Shown piece by piece: positions 1 to 6,923 of a stretch of DNA of 8,739 nt. Numbering within the stretch: the first letter of the stretch is position 1; every line of letters starts with the position of its first letter. The stretch comes from Phycisphaerales bacterium (GTDB taxonomy: Bacteria; Planctomycetota; Phycisphaerae; Phycisphaerales; SM1A02): positions 1-8,739 of the forward strand of contig DOVP01000143.1 of the NCBI GenBank assembly GCA_003520025.1, in the 5' to 3' direction. The notes beneath the pieces are model-generated. The model was given only the letters and a program-made list of their open reading frames with translations. It did not search any database and was not told the DNA's origin. A program made the translations under genes and the position numbers.

Positions 1-230
1 GGTGCGGCGACGCGAGAAGCAGTTCTCGCTACCCGGGTGCTGGTATTCGAAGGTGAGGTCTCGGGAACGTGGGCCGCAGGCTTCGAAACTGGTTGCCGAA
101 CGTCCACGACCGCAGCAACTGATGGTGAGCCCGCGGCATCAACCGCGACTGGCCCCCCACCGTAGATCACCACCAACAGCACGACCGCCACCGCGGCACC
201 GAGAAGAATGAACTTTCCACCGATCGACAT
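1..230 (-). CDS. Membrane-anchored protein of unknown function, 3' end cut by window edge
   Basis: This open frame on the minus strand starts at an ATG (228-230) and runs off the window at base 1 without a stop, giving 76 visible residues. A strong Shine-Dalgarno sequence, GGAGGT (236-241), lies 5 nt before the ATG and fixes the start. The protein opens with a short MSIGGK segment and then one hydrophobic stretch at about residues 7-23, which reads as a membrane anchor or uncleaved signal. After YGGG comes a low-complexity region rich in Ala, Pro, Ser, Thr and Val, typical of an extracytoplasmic linker. Any folded domain must lie beyond the window. It follows secDF by 85 bp in the same direction, so it may be the last or a later gene of that cluster. 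I do not recognise the family; the function is unknown. Confidence 0.72.
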   Translation of the reverse strand, partial: MSIGGKFILLGAAVAVVLLVVIYGGGPVAVDAAGSPSVAAVVDVRQPVSKPAAHVPETSPSNTSTRVARTASRVAA

Positions 231-235
231 GTGAT

Positions 236-241
236 ACCTCC
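236..241 (-). promoter_or_regulatory. Shine-Dalgarno sequence of the left-edge gene
   Basis: The minus strand reads GGAGGT, a near-perfect anti-16S complement, followed by 5 nt and an ATG. It is the main evidence that the truncated frame at the left edge is a real gene. The 85-bp gap between it and the secDF stop holds no terminator-like hairpin with a T run that I can see. Confidence 0.75.
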
Positions 242-315
242 ATAGAGCAGCCTCATCACACAGGCCGCCACTGAGGAACATCGGCCGCTCGCCGCCGCCA
301 ACGTGAGAACCGACA

Positions 316-3300
316 TCAGGCCGCAGAGGAATCCGCGAGCAGCCCCTGCGCTCCCGTGTCATCGACTGGCTCGGGGGCCGATCGGTCGCTGCGCCGGAAG
401 ACCAACGGCGAGGCGATGGCGACCGACGAATAGGTACCGACAATCACACCGATAACCAGCGCGAAGGCGAATCCACGCAGGCCCTCACCACCGAAGATAT
501 AGATGATCAGCACAGCGATGAGCGTGGTGATCGAGGTCAGGAAAGTCCGGCTGAAGGTCTGGTTGATCGACCGATTGACGCACTCCTGACTTGGCACGGG
601 CCGCTTGCCGCGGTTCTCGCGGATACGATCGAGGATGACGATCGTGTCGTTGAGCGAATATCCGATCACCGTCAGCAAAGCCGCCACGATGCCTGTGTCG
701 ATCTGGAACTCCTCGATGAGTAAGCCGTTCGATGCCCACGCATGCCCGGAAATCGCGCCACTGAGGGCGAGGAAGCCCACCACAATGATGACGTCATGGC
801 ACAGTGCCGCGATCGCCGCCACGGAATACCGCAGCGAGCCGAAACGCACCCAGATGTAGAACAGAATGCCCGCGAGCGACAGAACGACCGCTCCGATGGC
901 ATTGGCCGTTCGCGTCGCGGCCACGGCCGGAGCGAAACTGCTGACCTGCTCGAAACTGCTCTGGCGACCAAGGGCCTCTGCAAAGAGTTCCCATTCACGC
1001 TGGGCGAGCCGCTCGTCGACGAGCCCGGCTTCATGGCGGATGTAGTTCAATTCGGGATCCAGAACGGCGACGGCGACCGACGACCATGTGTCATCGCCCG
1101 CCGGATCGACCCCAGCAACAAATACATCGCGGCCGATCGTGTCGCGGAAGTCTGGATCCTGTCGAATCCGATCGATCCGCTGCTCGACCTCCTCCAGCGT
1201 CATGGGCGGATCGATCTCTTCGCCGAGCACCAAAATACCCCCGCGATAATCGGACAAGTCGGCCACCAATGTGTTGATACCCAGCACTTCACCGGCGCTG
1301 TCTGCGTCAATCTGCGACGTGCGGGTGGCCCAATCGCCGCCTCCGCTGCCAATGAAACTGCGAGCGGGCGATATGTCCAATTCGTGGCCGAACTCTGCCA
1401 ACAGTGCTGCTTCGACGATGGGCTGGATGCCCTCTTCGTTGGCGGTTCCAGCCGGAGCGGCCACCTTGACTTGGAAGGAATTGCCCAACGTCCGGCCACC
1501 ATCCTCACGCTTGGTGTCGCCGACAGTCAGCACCTTGGCCCGCACGAGTTCACGCAATACGCGTTCCTCAAGGGAATCGCCACCACTGGCGTTCTCCCCG
1601 ATCGCCCGTACCCGGGCAGTGACGGATCCGTCGCCGGCGCTTGGCAGATGTATCTGCGAGTCACCGTCCATCCCGGTCGTCATCGTCACAGCCACGCCGC
1701 CACGGAACTCCGTGTCGAACATGTCGACGCCACGCCCGTAGAACAAAGCAATCGCGCCGGCAATTGCCAGTCCGCTCAATGTCCAGAAAAAGCCACGCAA
1801 ACCAACCCAGTTGAGATCCGGGCGCAGAATGCGAGCAATGGCGGGAACCACCTGCGGAAGTACCGGCAGTCGTTTGCCCTTGAACCAGTACAAGAACACA
1901 TCGAAGAAGAACCGTGTGACAAAGAGCGTCGTGAACAGCGTCGCGATAATGCCGATGCTCAACGTCAAGGCGAAGCCTTTGACCTCGGTCGTCGGCTCCA
2001 TCAGCAGCAGCACCGCGCATACGATGAGGTTGGTGATGTTCGCGTCGAAGATGGTCGGTGACACCTGCCGGTAGGCCGTTCGGACGGCCTCCCGCAGGTC
2101 GCGGGCCCCGGCGTTCATTTCCTCACGAATCCGCTCGTAGATCAGCACATTGGCATCCACCGCCATGCCCATCGTCAGGACGACGCCTGCGAGACCGGGC
2201 AGCGTAAACGTGCCCTGCATCATGGCCATCACACCGAAGATGATGATTCCGTTGAAGAGCAGGGCCGCGTCGGCAATGCCGCCGGCAAAGAAGTACCACA
2301 CGAACATGAAGAGTCCGACGACCAACACGGCCCACCCGAATGCCTCAAGGCCGCGGTTCAGATTGTCGGCGCCGAGCGATGGGCCAAGCACGCTGACCGC
2401 GATCGGCTTCTCAGAGAGCCTCGCTTCGAGAGAACCGGCAGCAAGAACCCGCTGCAAATATGAGAGTTCCTCGGCGGAGAACGAACCGCTGATGACGCCG
2501 CTACTGGAAATCGTTTCGTTGAGATTGGGCGCCGAGTAGACCTTGCCGTCGAGCACGATCGCCATGGGCTCACCCACATGCGGCTTGCTCATCCGGCTCA
2601 TCAGGCTGCCACCGGAGGGATCGAGACGGAAACTGACTGCTGGGCGGCCAAGTTGGTCGACCGTGCGGGCCGTCCCATCGATGGACCACGTAGCGTCGGC
2701 CCGGTGCGTCATGGCCTTGCCAGGCTGTGTGTAGAGCAGCACGTAGTACTGCCCGTCCCGCTCAGCGGCGATGAGTTTGTAGTTGCTCCGGAAATAGGTC
2801 ACCGGATCCGCCTCAAGTGCTTTCAAGGCCTCCGGTGAATCGATCCACTGCTGCAGGTCATGAATCGGGAACCACTTGGTCATGATCGAATCGGTGTTGT
2901 CCGGCCCGAGCTCCTCAAGCTGGGCACGCATCTGATCGACATCGACACCCTCGACCGTGGTACCCGAGGCGGCAATGTGAAAGTCCAACACGCCAGCACC
3001 CTGCAGGAGCCGCTCCAGATCCTTGGGGTCATCTAGGCCGGTTCGGCGGCTCTGGTACGCCTTCCATGCAGCGACCACTTCGCCAAGCCCCTCGGCCGCG
3101 GCGGGATATTCACTGCCCAACTCCTCCAAAGCGACTTCCCGAGGGGAGGGTTCGACAACGGCCCGGCCGTCTTCGCCAACGAGAATGTCTCCATCCTCGC
3201 CGCGAACGACCTCGTGCGTATCGGGCAGTTCCATCACCCGCATCAGGCGGCTGCGATCAAGGCTCAAACTGAGCAGTTCCTCTTCGAGCCCTTCCGACTC

Positions 3301-3858
3301 AACCTCCGCATCAGCGATTGCCTGCCGGGCGGAATTGATTGCCGCCTCATCGCCTGATTCTTGCGCGGTCACAAGACTGGCTCTCAGGGCCAGTGCCGTG
3401 TCATGAGCGGTCTGGAGATCGGCCACCAACTGACCCCGGAGGCTTCCACCGCCGAAGGTGGCGACCGCGGTGCCATCGGCCAGCGTCCGCTCAAGGGCTG
3501 ATCGCTTGATTTCGGTCGCCACCACGAATGTGTCGAGGCGATCGCGGTAGGCGTCAGCGAGCCGCTTGACTTCCTCGTTGGGAAGCGGCATCACAACCTC
3601 GATGCGGTTGCTGCCAAGCGGGGTCAAGGCGATGTCGAGCACGCCCTGTGGATTCACCCGCTCGGAAAGTACGCGAATGGTCTGATCCAGCAATGCGGCG
3701 CGGTCGGCCCCCTCAGGCATCCTGACCGAGTAGACGAGACTGACGCCGCCGCTTAGATCACGGCCGAGTCGGATGCGGTCCTCCGGCGGATTGACTGCCC
3801 ACAGGCAACCACCGATGACGACCACGATGATGACAATTTTCCAGAATGCGTTCTGCAT
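316..3858 (-). CDS. secDF: Protein translocase subunit SecDF (fused SecD-SecF)
   Basis: This is a membrane component of the Sec export machinery that uses proton flow to help complete translocation of proteins through SecYEG. The 1180 residues hold SecD (about 1-660) and SecF (about 680-1155) in one chain. Visible in order: a first membrane helix (7-23), the DLSGGVSL motif (34-41), the SecD P1 region with the GEPMAIVLDGKVYSAP motif (429-444), SecD helices at about 507-658 with GMAVDANVLIYERIREE (564-580), a first SecF helix (689-707) followed by FRGGV (718-722), then SecF helices at about 985-1152 with GYSLNDTIVILDRIREN (1066-1082). By motif, Asp568, Asp1071 and Arg1104 match the proton-path residues studied in Thermus SecDF. 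Two regions are enlarged: residues about 112-280 in SecD, partly coiled-coil-like, and about 712-975 in SecF. The ATG start puts the first helix at the usual place, although no clear Shine-Dalgarno is seen. It follows yajC by 36 bp. Confidence 0.97.
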   Translation of the reverse strand: MQNAFWKIVIIVVVIGGCLWAVNPPEDRIRLGRDLSGGVSLVYSVRMPEGADRAALLDQTIRVLSERVNPQGVLDIALTPLGSNRIEVVMPLPNEEVKRLADAYRDRLDTFVVATEIKRSALERTLADGTAVATFGGGSLRGQLVADLQTAHDTALALRASLVTAQESGDEAAINSARQAIADAEVESEGLEEELLSLSLDRSRLMRVMELPDTHEVVRGEDGDILVGEDGRAVVEPSPREVALEELGSEYPAAAEGLGEVVAAWKAYQSRRTGLDDPKDLERLLQGAGVLDFHIAASGTTVEGVDVDQMRAQLEELGPDNTDSIMTKWFPIHDLQQWIDSPEALKALEADPVTYFRSNYKLIAAERDGQYYVLLYTQPGKAMTHRADATWSIDGTARTVDQLGRPAVSFRLDPSGGSLMSRMSKPHVGEPMAIVLDGKVYSAPNLNETISSSGVISGSFSAEELSYLQRVLAAGSLEARLSEKPIAVSVLGPSLGADNLNRGLEAFGWAVLVVGLFMFVWYFFAGGIADAALLFNGIIIFGVMAMMQGTFTLPGLAGVVLTMGMAVDANVLIYERIREEMNAGARDLREAVRTAYRQVSPTIFDANITNLIVCAVLLLMEPTTEVKGFALTLSIGIIATLFTTLFVTRFFFDVFLYWFKGKRLPVLPQVVPAIARILRPDLNWVGLRGFFWTLSGLAIAGAIALFYGRGVDMFDTEFRGGVAVTMTTGMDGDSQIHLPSAGDGSVTARVRAIGENASGGDSLEERVLRELVRAKVLTVGDTKREDGGRTLGNSFQVKVAAPAGTANEEGIQPIVEAALLAEFGHELDISPARSFIGSGGGDWATRTSQIDADSAGEVLGINTLVADLSDYRGGILVLGEEIDPPMTLEEVEQRIDRIRQDPDFRDTIGRDVFVAGVDPAGDDTWSSVAVAVLDPELNYIRHEAGLVDERLAQREWELFAEALGRQSSFEQVSSFAPAVAATRTANAIGAVVLSLAGILFYIWVRFGSLRYSVAAIAALCHDVIIVVGFLALSGAISGHAWASNGLLIEEFQIDTGIVAALLTVIGYSLNDTIVILDRIRENRGKRPVPSQECVNRSINQTFSRTFLTSITTLIAVLIIYIFGGEGLRGFAFALVIGVIVGTYSSVAIASPLVFRRSDRSAPEPVDDTGAQGLLADSSAA

Positions 3859-3877
3859 GGGTGCGGTGTACTCGCGT

Positions 3878-3891
3878 AGGGGTCAGCCCCT
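3878..3891 (-). other. Small GC-rich inverted repeat between yajC and secDF
   Basis: The 36-bp spacer between the yajC stop and the secDF ATG contains AGGGG-CTGA-CCCCT on the minus strand, a perfect 5-bp stem with a 4-nt loop. It has no following T run, so it is not an intrinsic terminator by itself. It could affect processing or translation of secDF, for which no clear Shine-Dalgarno is visible. A repeat this short may also be chance. Confidence 0.35.
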
Positions 3892-3894
3892 GAT

Positions 3895-4365
3895 TCAGTC
3901 GTCCGTGCTTTCGCTGCCACTATCGACACCTGCCGATTCGACGACCTGCTGAAGTGCCGCCCGTGAGACGGTGATGCGGCTGTTGGAATTGCGATCAACC
4001 TCAAGCAAGGCCGAGTCGGGCTTGAGTTCGACAACACGGCCGATGATGCCGCCGATGGTCTGCACAGTATCGTTCTTGCTGATGGCAGCCATCATGGCGG
4101 CCTTCTGTTTCTTCTGTTTGCGGCCGCTGAGCATCGAGAAGCCGATGACGGCAACCATGACGAACACAAGTATCAAGAAGAAGTTGTCGCCAAAGGGGCC
4201 AGCCGGCTGCTGCGCGGGCTCCTGAATCGTTCCGTCAGCCGCGACGGTGACAGGCTGGGCCGACTCCTGCGAATTCCCGGAGAGAATCTGGCTTGCAGGC
4301 GAAGAGTTGGTCGTTCCCTCCTGACCGAATGAGATCAAGACCACGTTGTATCCATTTGAAACCAT
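3895..4365 (-). CDS. yajC: YajC, Sec translocon accessory subunit, with long N-terminal extension
   Basis: YajC is a small single-span membrane protein that associates with SecDF in the Sec holotranslocon. The 156-residue product has one membrane helix at about 61-79, then a basic GRKQKKQK segment (81-88) and the family core ISKNDTVQTIGGIIGRVVEL (95-114), which corresponds to the usual 'GD.V.T.GGI.G.V' motif. Its acidic C-terminus ends in ESTDD. The frame remains open upstream to 4482, but that part lies inside tgt; the ATG at 4363-4365 is preferred because GGAG (4374-4377) sits 8 nt before it and the start falls 23 bp after the tgt stop. YajC proteins are usually around 90-120 residues with the helix near the N-terminus; here about 60 polar residues rich in Ser, Gln, Ala and Pro come first, with a moderately hydrophobic NVVLISFG at 7-14. 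The position between tgt and secDF supports the call. Confidence 0.93.
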   Translation of the reverse strand: MVSNGYNVVLISFGQEGTTNSSPASQILSGNSQESAQPVTVAADGTIQEPAQQPAGPFGDNFFLILVFVMVAVIGFSMLSGRKQKKQKAAMMAAISKNDTVQTIGGIIGRVVELKPDSALLEVDRNSNSRITVSRAALQQVVESAGVDSGSESTDD

Positions 4366-4373
4366 GAGTGCGA

Positions 4374-4377
4374 CTCC
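4374..4377 (-). promoter_or_regulatory. Shine-Dalgarno sequence deciding the yajC start
   Basis: GGAG on the minus strand lies 8 nt before the ATG at 4363-4365, in the short spacer after tgt. It favours this start over upstream in-frame codons that would overlap the tgt 3' end by up to 94 bp. Confidence 0.55.
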
Positions 4378-4388
4378 ATGTTCGTCCG

Positions 4389-5627
4389 CTATGGCCCTGC
4401 GAGATCCGGCGGAACAAGCGAAGAACGCCCCTCTGCCACGGGATCGCCCAGCACCGGCCAGGCCTGAACCAGCGAAGACCACGCATCATCCCTGATGGCC
4501 CGCCTGATGTCCACCATGAGGCGTTGGAAGTGCCGGATGTTGTGCAGACTCAGCAGGATGGGGCCGAGCATCTCCCCCGAAATGAACAGGTGCCGCAAAT
4601 AGGCCCGACTGAACCCTCCGCCGCATGCTTGGCAGTCGCATCCCGGCTCAAGCACCGACTGGTCTTCTCGAAATCGGGCATTACGGATCTGAAGGCGGCC
4701 CTTGGCTGTAAAAATGCCTCCACTTCGGCCGTTTCGGCTCGGCAAGACGCAGTCGAACATGTCCACGCCGGCTCGAACAGCAGCCACAAGATCTCGCTCG
4801 TACCCCACGCCCATGAGGTATCGCGGCCGATCGACTGGCAGCATGGGGGCCGTCATCCGGACCGTCTCGTGGAGCGTCTCAGTGGACTCGCCCACCGCCA
4901 CGCCGCCGATCGCGTATCCGGGCAGATCGAAGGACGTCACCTGCTCGGCCGAGCGGCAGCGAAGACCTTCATCGGAACCACCCTGCACGATGCCGAACAG
5001 GGCCTGCTCGTCCGAGCGTCCGTGCGCTGCCACGCATCGCTCCAGCCAGCGGGCCGTGCGGTCGATGGCCTCGACAAGCCGCTGGTGGTGATCGTGACCG
5101 ATCTGCTGATCGTGCGCCGCTGCCAATTCCGGCCGCTGCTGGCGGACACGAGTGGACGCATCGACCGATGGCGGGCAGTCATCGAATGCCATGATGATGT
5201 CAGCCCCGAGATTGTTCTGGACTTGCATGGACCGCTCGGGCGTGAGTTCGATCTTCGAGCCATCGATAATCGACTTGAAAACAATGCCGTCATCGCCGAG
5301 CAGCGAGGTGTCGGCCAGCGACCAGGCCTGAAAGCCGCCCGAATCGGTGAGGATCGGGCCGTCCCACTGCATGAAGGCGTGGACACCACCGAGCGAGGCG
5401 ATGAGTTCATCGCCGGGACGGAGCATCAGATGCCACGCATTGTTGAGAATGATCTGTGAACCGGTGGCGGCCACCTGCTCTGGCAACAGTCCTTTGACAC
5501 TGCCGCGGGTCCCCACCGGCATGAAGGCCGGTGTCTGGAACGAGCCGTGCGGAACGCTGATTCTTCCAACTCGCGCATCACATGACGCTGACGAGTGGGT
5601 AATCTCAAACCGAAGCGGATTGCTCAC
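4389..5627 (-). CDS. tgt: tRNA-guanine transglycosylase (queuine/preQ1 tRNA-ribosyltransferase)
   Basis: Tgt replaces guanine at wobble position 34 of GUN-anticodon tRNAs with preQ1 in bacteria, a step in queuosine synthesis. The 412-residue protein shows the family landmarks: PAFMPVGT (33-40), NNAWHLMLRPG (62-72), LTDSGGFQ (93-100) with the conserved Asp95, FDDC (148-151) matching the base-recognition FDEC motif, FGIVQGG (211-217), YLMGVG (270-275) and GVDMFDCVLPSRNGR (287-301) with the nucleophile Asp292. The zinc site is Cys330, Cys332, Cys335 and His362. The start is a GTG at 5625-5627 whose last two bases are shared with the TGA of the upstream rhomboid gene, which suggests translational coupling. 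It is a little longer than the usual 370-390 residues, mainly because of about 22 extra residues near 156-186, which are rich in His and Gln, and a Pro/Arg/Ser tail after 390. SGGFQAW replaces the common SGGFQVF. Confidence 0.96.
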   Translation of the reverse strand: MSNPLRFEITHSSASCDARVGRISVPHGSFQTPAFMPVGTRGSVKGLLPEQVAATGSQIILNNAWHLMLRPGDELIASLGGVHAFMQWDGPILTDSGGFQAWSLADTSLLGDDGIVFKSIIDGSKIELTPERSMQVQNNLGADIIMAFDDCPPSVDASTRVRQQRPELAAAHDQQIGHDHHQRLVEAIDRTARWLERCVAAHGRSDEQALFGIVQGGSDEGLRCRSAEQVTSFDLPGYAIGGVAVGESTETLHETVRMTAPMLPVDRPRYLMGVGYERDLVAAVRAGVDMFDCVLPSRNGRSGGIFTAKGRLQIRNARFREDQSVLEPGCDCQACGGGFSRAYLRHLFISGEMLGPILLSLHNIRHFQRLMVDIRRAIRDDAWSSLVQAWPVLGDPVAEGRSSLVPPDLAGP

Positions 5628-6808
5628 GGTCGGGCATCGCCATCACGCCGAGACGCCTCCTGCAGCAGTTTCTTCTCCCGAGCCGAGAGGCTCTGGAGCC
5701 CATCACGAGAGATCTTGGCGAGGATGCGGTCGATCTCGTCGGCTCTCGGTTTGGCAGCGGTAGATGCAGGTTTGCCCCGAAAGTGCCGCGAGGTCGGATC
5801 GAATCGTCCGAGCCAGTCGAAAAAACGGTGCAAACGATCGGGGTACCGAATGAATCCGAACCCTGCAATCGCGCCGCCAAGATGCGCCGCCTCGCCGCCG
5901 GCATTGTCGGTGCCGATGAAGATCGACACGACCGAGATGATGATGAGTATCCACGCCATCGTCGCGAGCCGCATTGGAATGATGAAAAAGACCAGCACCA
6001 TCACGTTGGGCGCAAGGAAGGCGCCACCGACGAGCACTCCGAACACACCGGCCGAAGCACCAATCAATGGCGTACCGGTGGCGTTGAAGAGCAAGCCGGG
6101 TATGGCCGGAAGCCCCATCGATCCAACCCACACGTATCCCGCGAGATTGAGGATGAGATACATCAGACCGCCAGCGACGCCGCACAGCAGGTAGAAGGCG
6201 AGATATCGCTTGCCGCCGAGCACCCGCTCGATCAGCGGTCCGAAGAAGTACAAGGCGATCATGTTGAACAGCAAGTGAAAGAGGTCGGCGTGCAGGAATT
6301 GAAACCCGATCAGTCGCCACAATTCGGCGCCACCGATGACCTTCTTGGTAGAAAAATGCATCGCGCGTTCCAGTGGGCGGGCGTTGCGGCCCTCGGCGAG
6401 GCCAATCAATTCGCCGTCCGGACCATAGACCGGCAGCCCCGCGATCATCTCACCAGACCGCTTCGACCCATCCTGAAATTGAACTGTGGCCTCCTTCTGG
6501 TACACGAGTTGATCGCCCAGACGCGTCGACTCGGGCCGATCCCCTCCCGCGAAGAAGGGTGTCCCGATCGATTCCGCCCACGCGCCGCCGGGTTGGAGTA
6601 CCCAATACCGTCCAGTCTCCAGCGGCCCAGCAAATGGGGCCAAGAAGCCATCGATCACGAAGACCGCCACGCAGAGCAGAATCAGCCACCCATTGACGGT
6701 GCGAATCCAAGGCTTCTCGCCACCTATTCCCTGCGGTGGACGCCCCATCGGGGGTCCCCCTCGTGCACCGCCACCAGCCCGCATGTAATCCCTGTCAGCA
6801 AAGCCCAC
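5624..6808 (-). CDS. Rhomboid-family intramembrane serine protease
   Basis: This is a membrane protease that cuts transmembrane segments of other proteins. Numbered from the preferred GTG start (6806-6808) it has 394 residues. After a Gly/Pro-rich cytoplasmic stretch, a first helix lies at about 40-60. The core starts with ELWRLIGFQFLHADLFHLLFN (162-182), the typical rhomboid entry with His178 and Asn182, then helices at about 203-226. GASAGVFG (250-257) carries the catalytic Ser252 and EAAHLGG (306-312) the catalytic His309, so the Ser-His dyad is intact. Residues about 62-160 form a hydrophilic insertion between helix 1 and the core. The tail (about 358-385) has EIDRILAKISRDGLQSLSAR and EKKLL, a short motif I associate with rhomboids of Planctomycetota and Bacteroidota. 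The frame stays open to 6874, but the GTG has GAGAGGG 7 nt upstream and gives an MGFADRDYMR N-terminus; an ATG at 6857-6859 is the alternative. The stop overlaps the tgt start. Confidence 0.92.
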   Translation of the reverse strand: MGFADRDYMRAGGGARGGPPMGRPPQGIGGEKPWIRTVNGWLILLCVAVFVIDGFLAPFAGPLETGRYWVLQPGGAWAESIGTPFFAGGDRPESTRLGDQLVYQKEATVQFQDGSKRSGEMIAGLPVYGPDGELIGLAEGRNARPLERAMHFSTKKVIGGAELWRLIGFQFLHADLFHLLFNMIALYFFGPLIERVLGGKRYLAFYLLCGVAGGLMYLILNLAGYVWVGSMGLPAIPGLLFNATGTPLIGASAGVFGVLVGGAFLAPNVMVLVFFIIPMRLATMAWILIIISVVSIFIGTDNAGGEAAHLGGAIAGFGFIRYPDRLHRFFDWLGRFDPTSRHFRGKPASTAAKPRADEIDRILAKISRDGLQSLSAREKKLLQEASRRDGDARP

Positions 6809-6923
6809 TGGCGATCCCTCTCTTGTCAAGGCACCAACCGACCCGGGGCAGGCGGCCATGAGGCAAGAATTCACTGATCTGGGAGCAGGTGATCATGGTC
6901 TGTGGATGATACGGTGCGACGCC
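6809..6923. promoter_or_regulatory. Divergent intergenic region (rhomboid operon / mlaFD-like operon)
   Basis: This is the only place in the window where genes diverge, so promoters for both clusters are expected here. Codons of the mlaF-like frame before about 6906 have much weaker G/C preference at the third position than the gene body, as expected of non-coding DNA. A perfect TTGACA occurs on the minus strand (6824-6829), but the hexamer 17 nt downstream is GGGCTT and lies at the start of the rhomboid gene, so it is not a usable sigma-70 promoter for that start. I could not identify a good -35/-10 pair or a clear operator on either strand; the regulatory role rests on position only. Confidence 0.45.
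6816..6822 (-). promoter_or_regulatory. Shine-Dalgarno-like sequence deciding the rhomboid start
   Basis: The minus strand reads GAGAGGG, ending 7 nt before the GTG at 6806-6808. No comparable sequence precedes the in-frame ATG at 6857-6859 or the ATG at 6782-6784. This and the resulting MGFADRDYMR N-terminus are why the shorter reading was chosen. Confidence 0.5.

Noticed and set aside
231..315. Terminator between secDF and the left-edge gene
   Set aside because: The gap has GC-rich stretches but no clear stem-loop with a following T run on the minus strand.
742..2061. 439-codon open frame on the plus strand opposite secDF
   Set aside because: It lies fully antisense to a certain secDF gene, has no hydrophobic core, motif or plausible domain, and long antisense frames are expected in GC-rich coding DNA.
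4368..5459. 363-codon open frame on the plus strand opposite tgt
   Set aside because: It is antisense to a complete tgt with all catalytic and zinc residues; the translation is His/Arg-rich without recognisable domains.
6824..6829. Perfect TTGACA -35 hexamer on the minus strand
   Set aside because: No -10-like sequence lies 16-18 nt downstream, and that position falls at the start of the rhomboid gene.
5783..6877. 364-codon open frame on the plus strand opposite the rhomboid gene
   Set aside because: It is antisense to the rhomboid gene, and its product is a charged, low-hydrophobicity mirror of that gene with no family features.
6858..6923. Longer N-terminus for the mlaF-like ATPase from the ATG at 6858
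   Set aside because: Third-position G/C use of these codons is clearly lower than in the gene body, the residues have no family match, and the start would crowd the divergent promoter region; not fully excluded because a bare AGG precedes the ATG.
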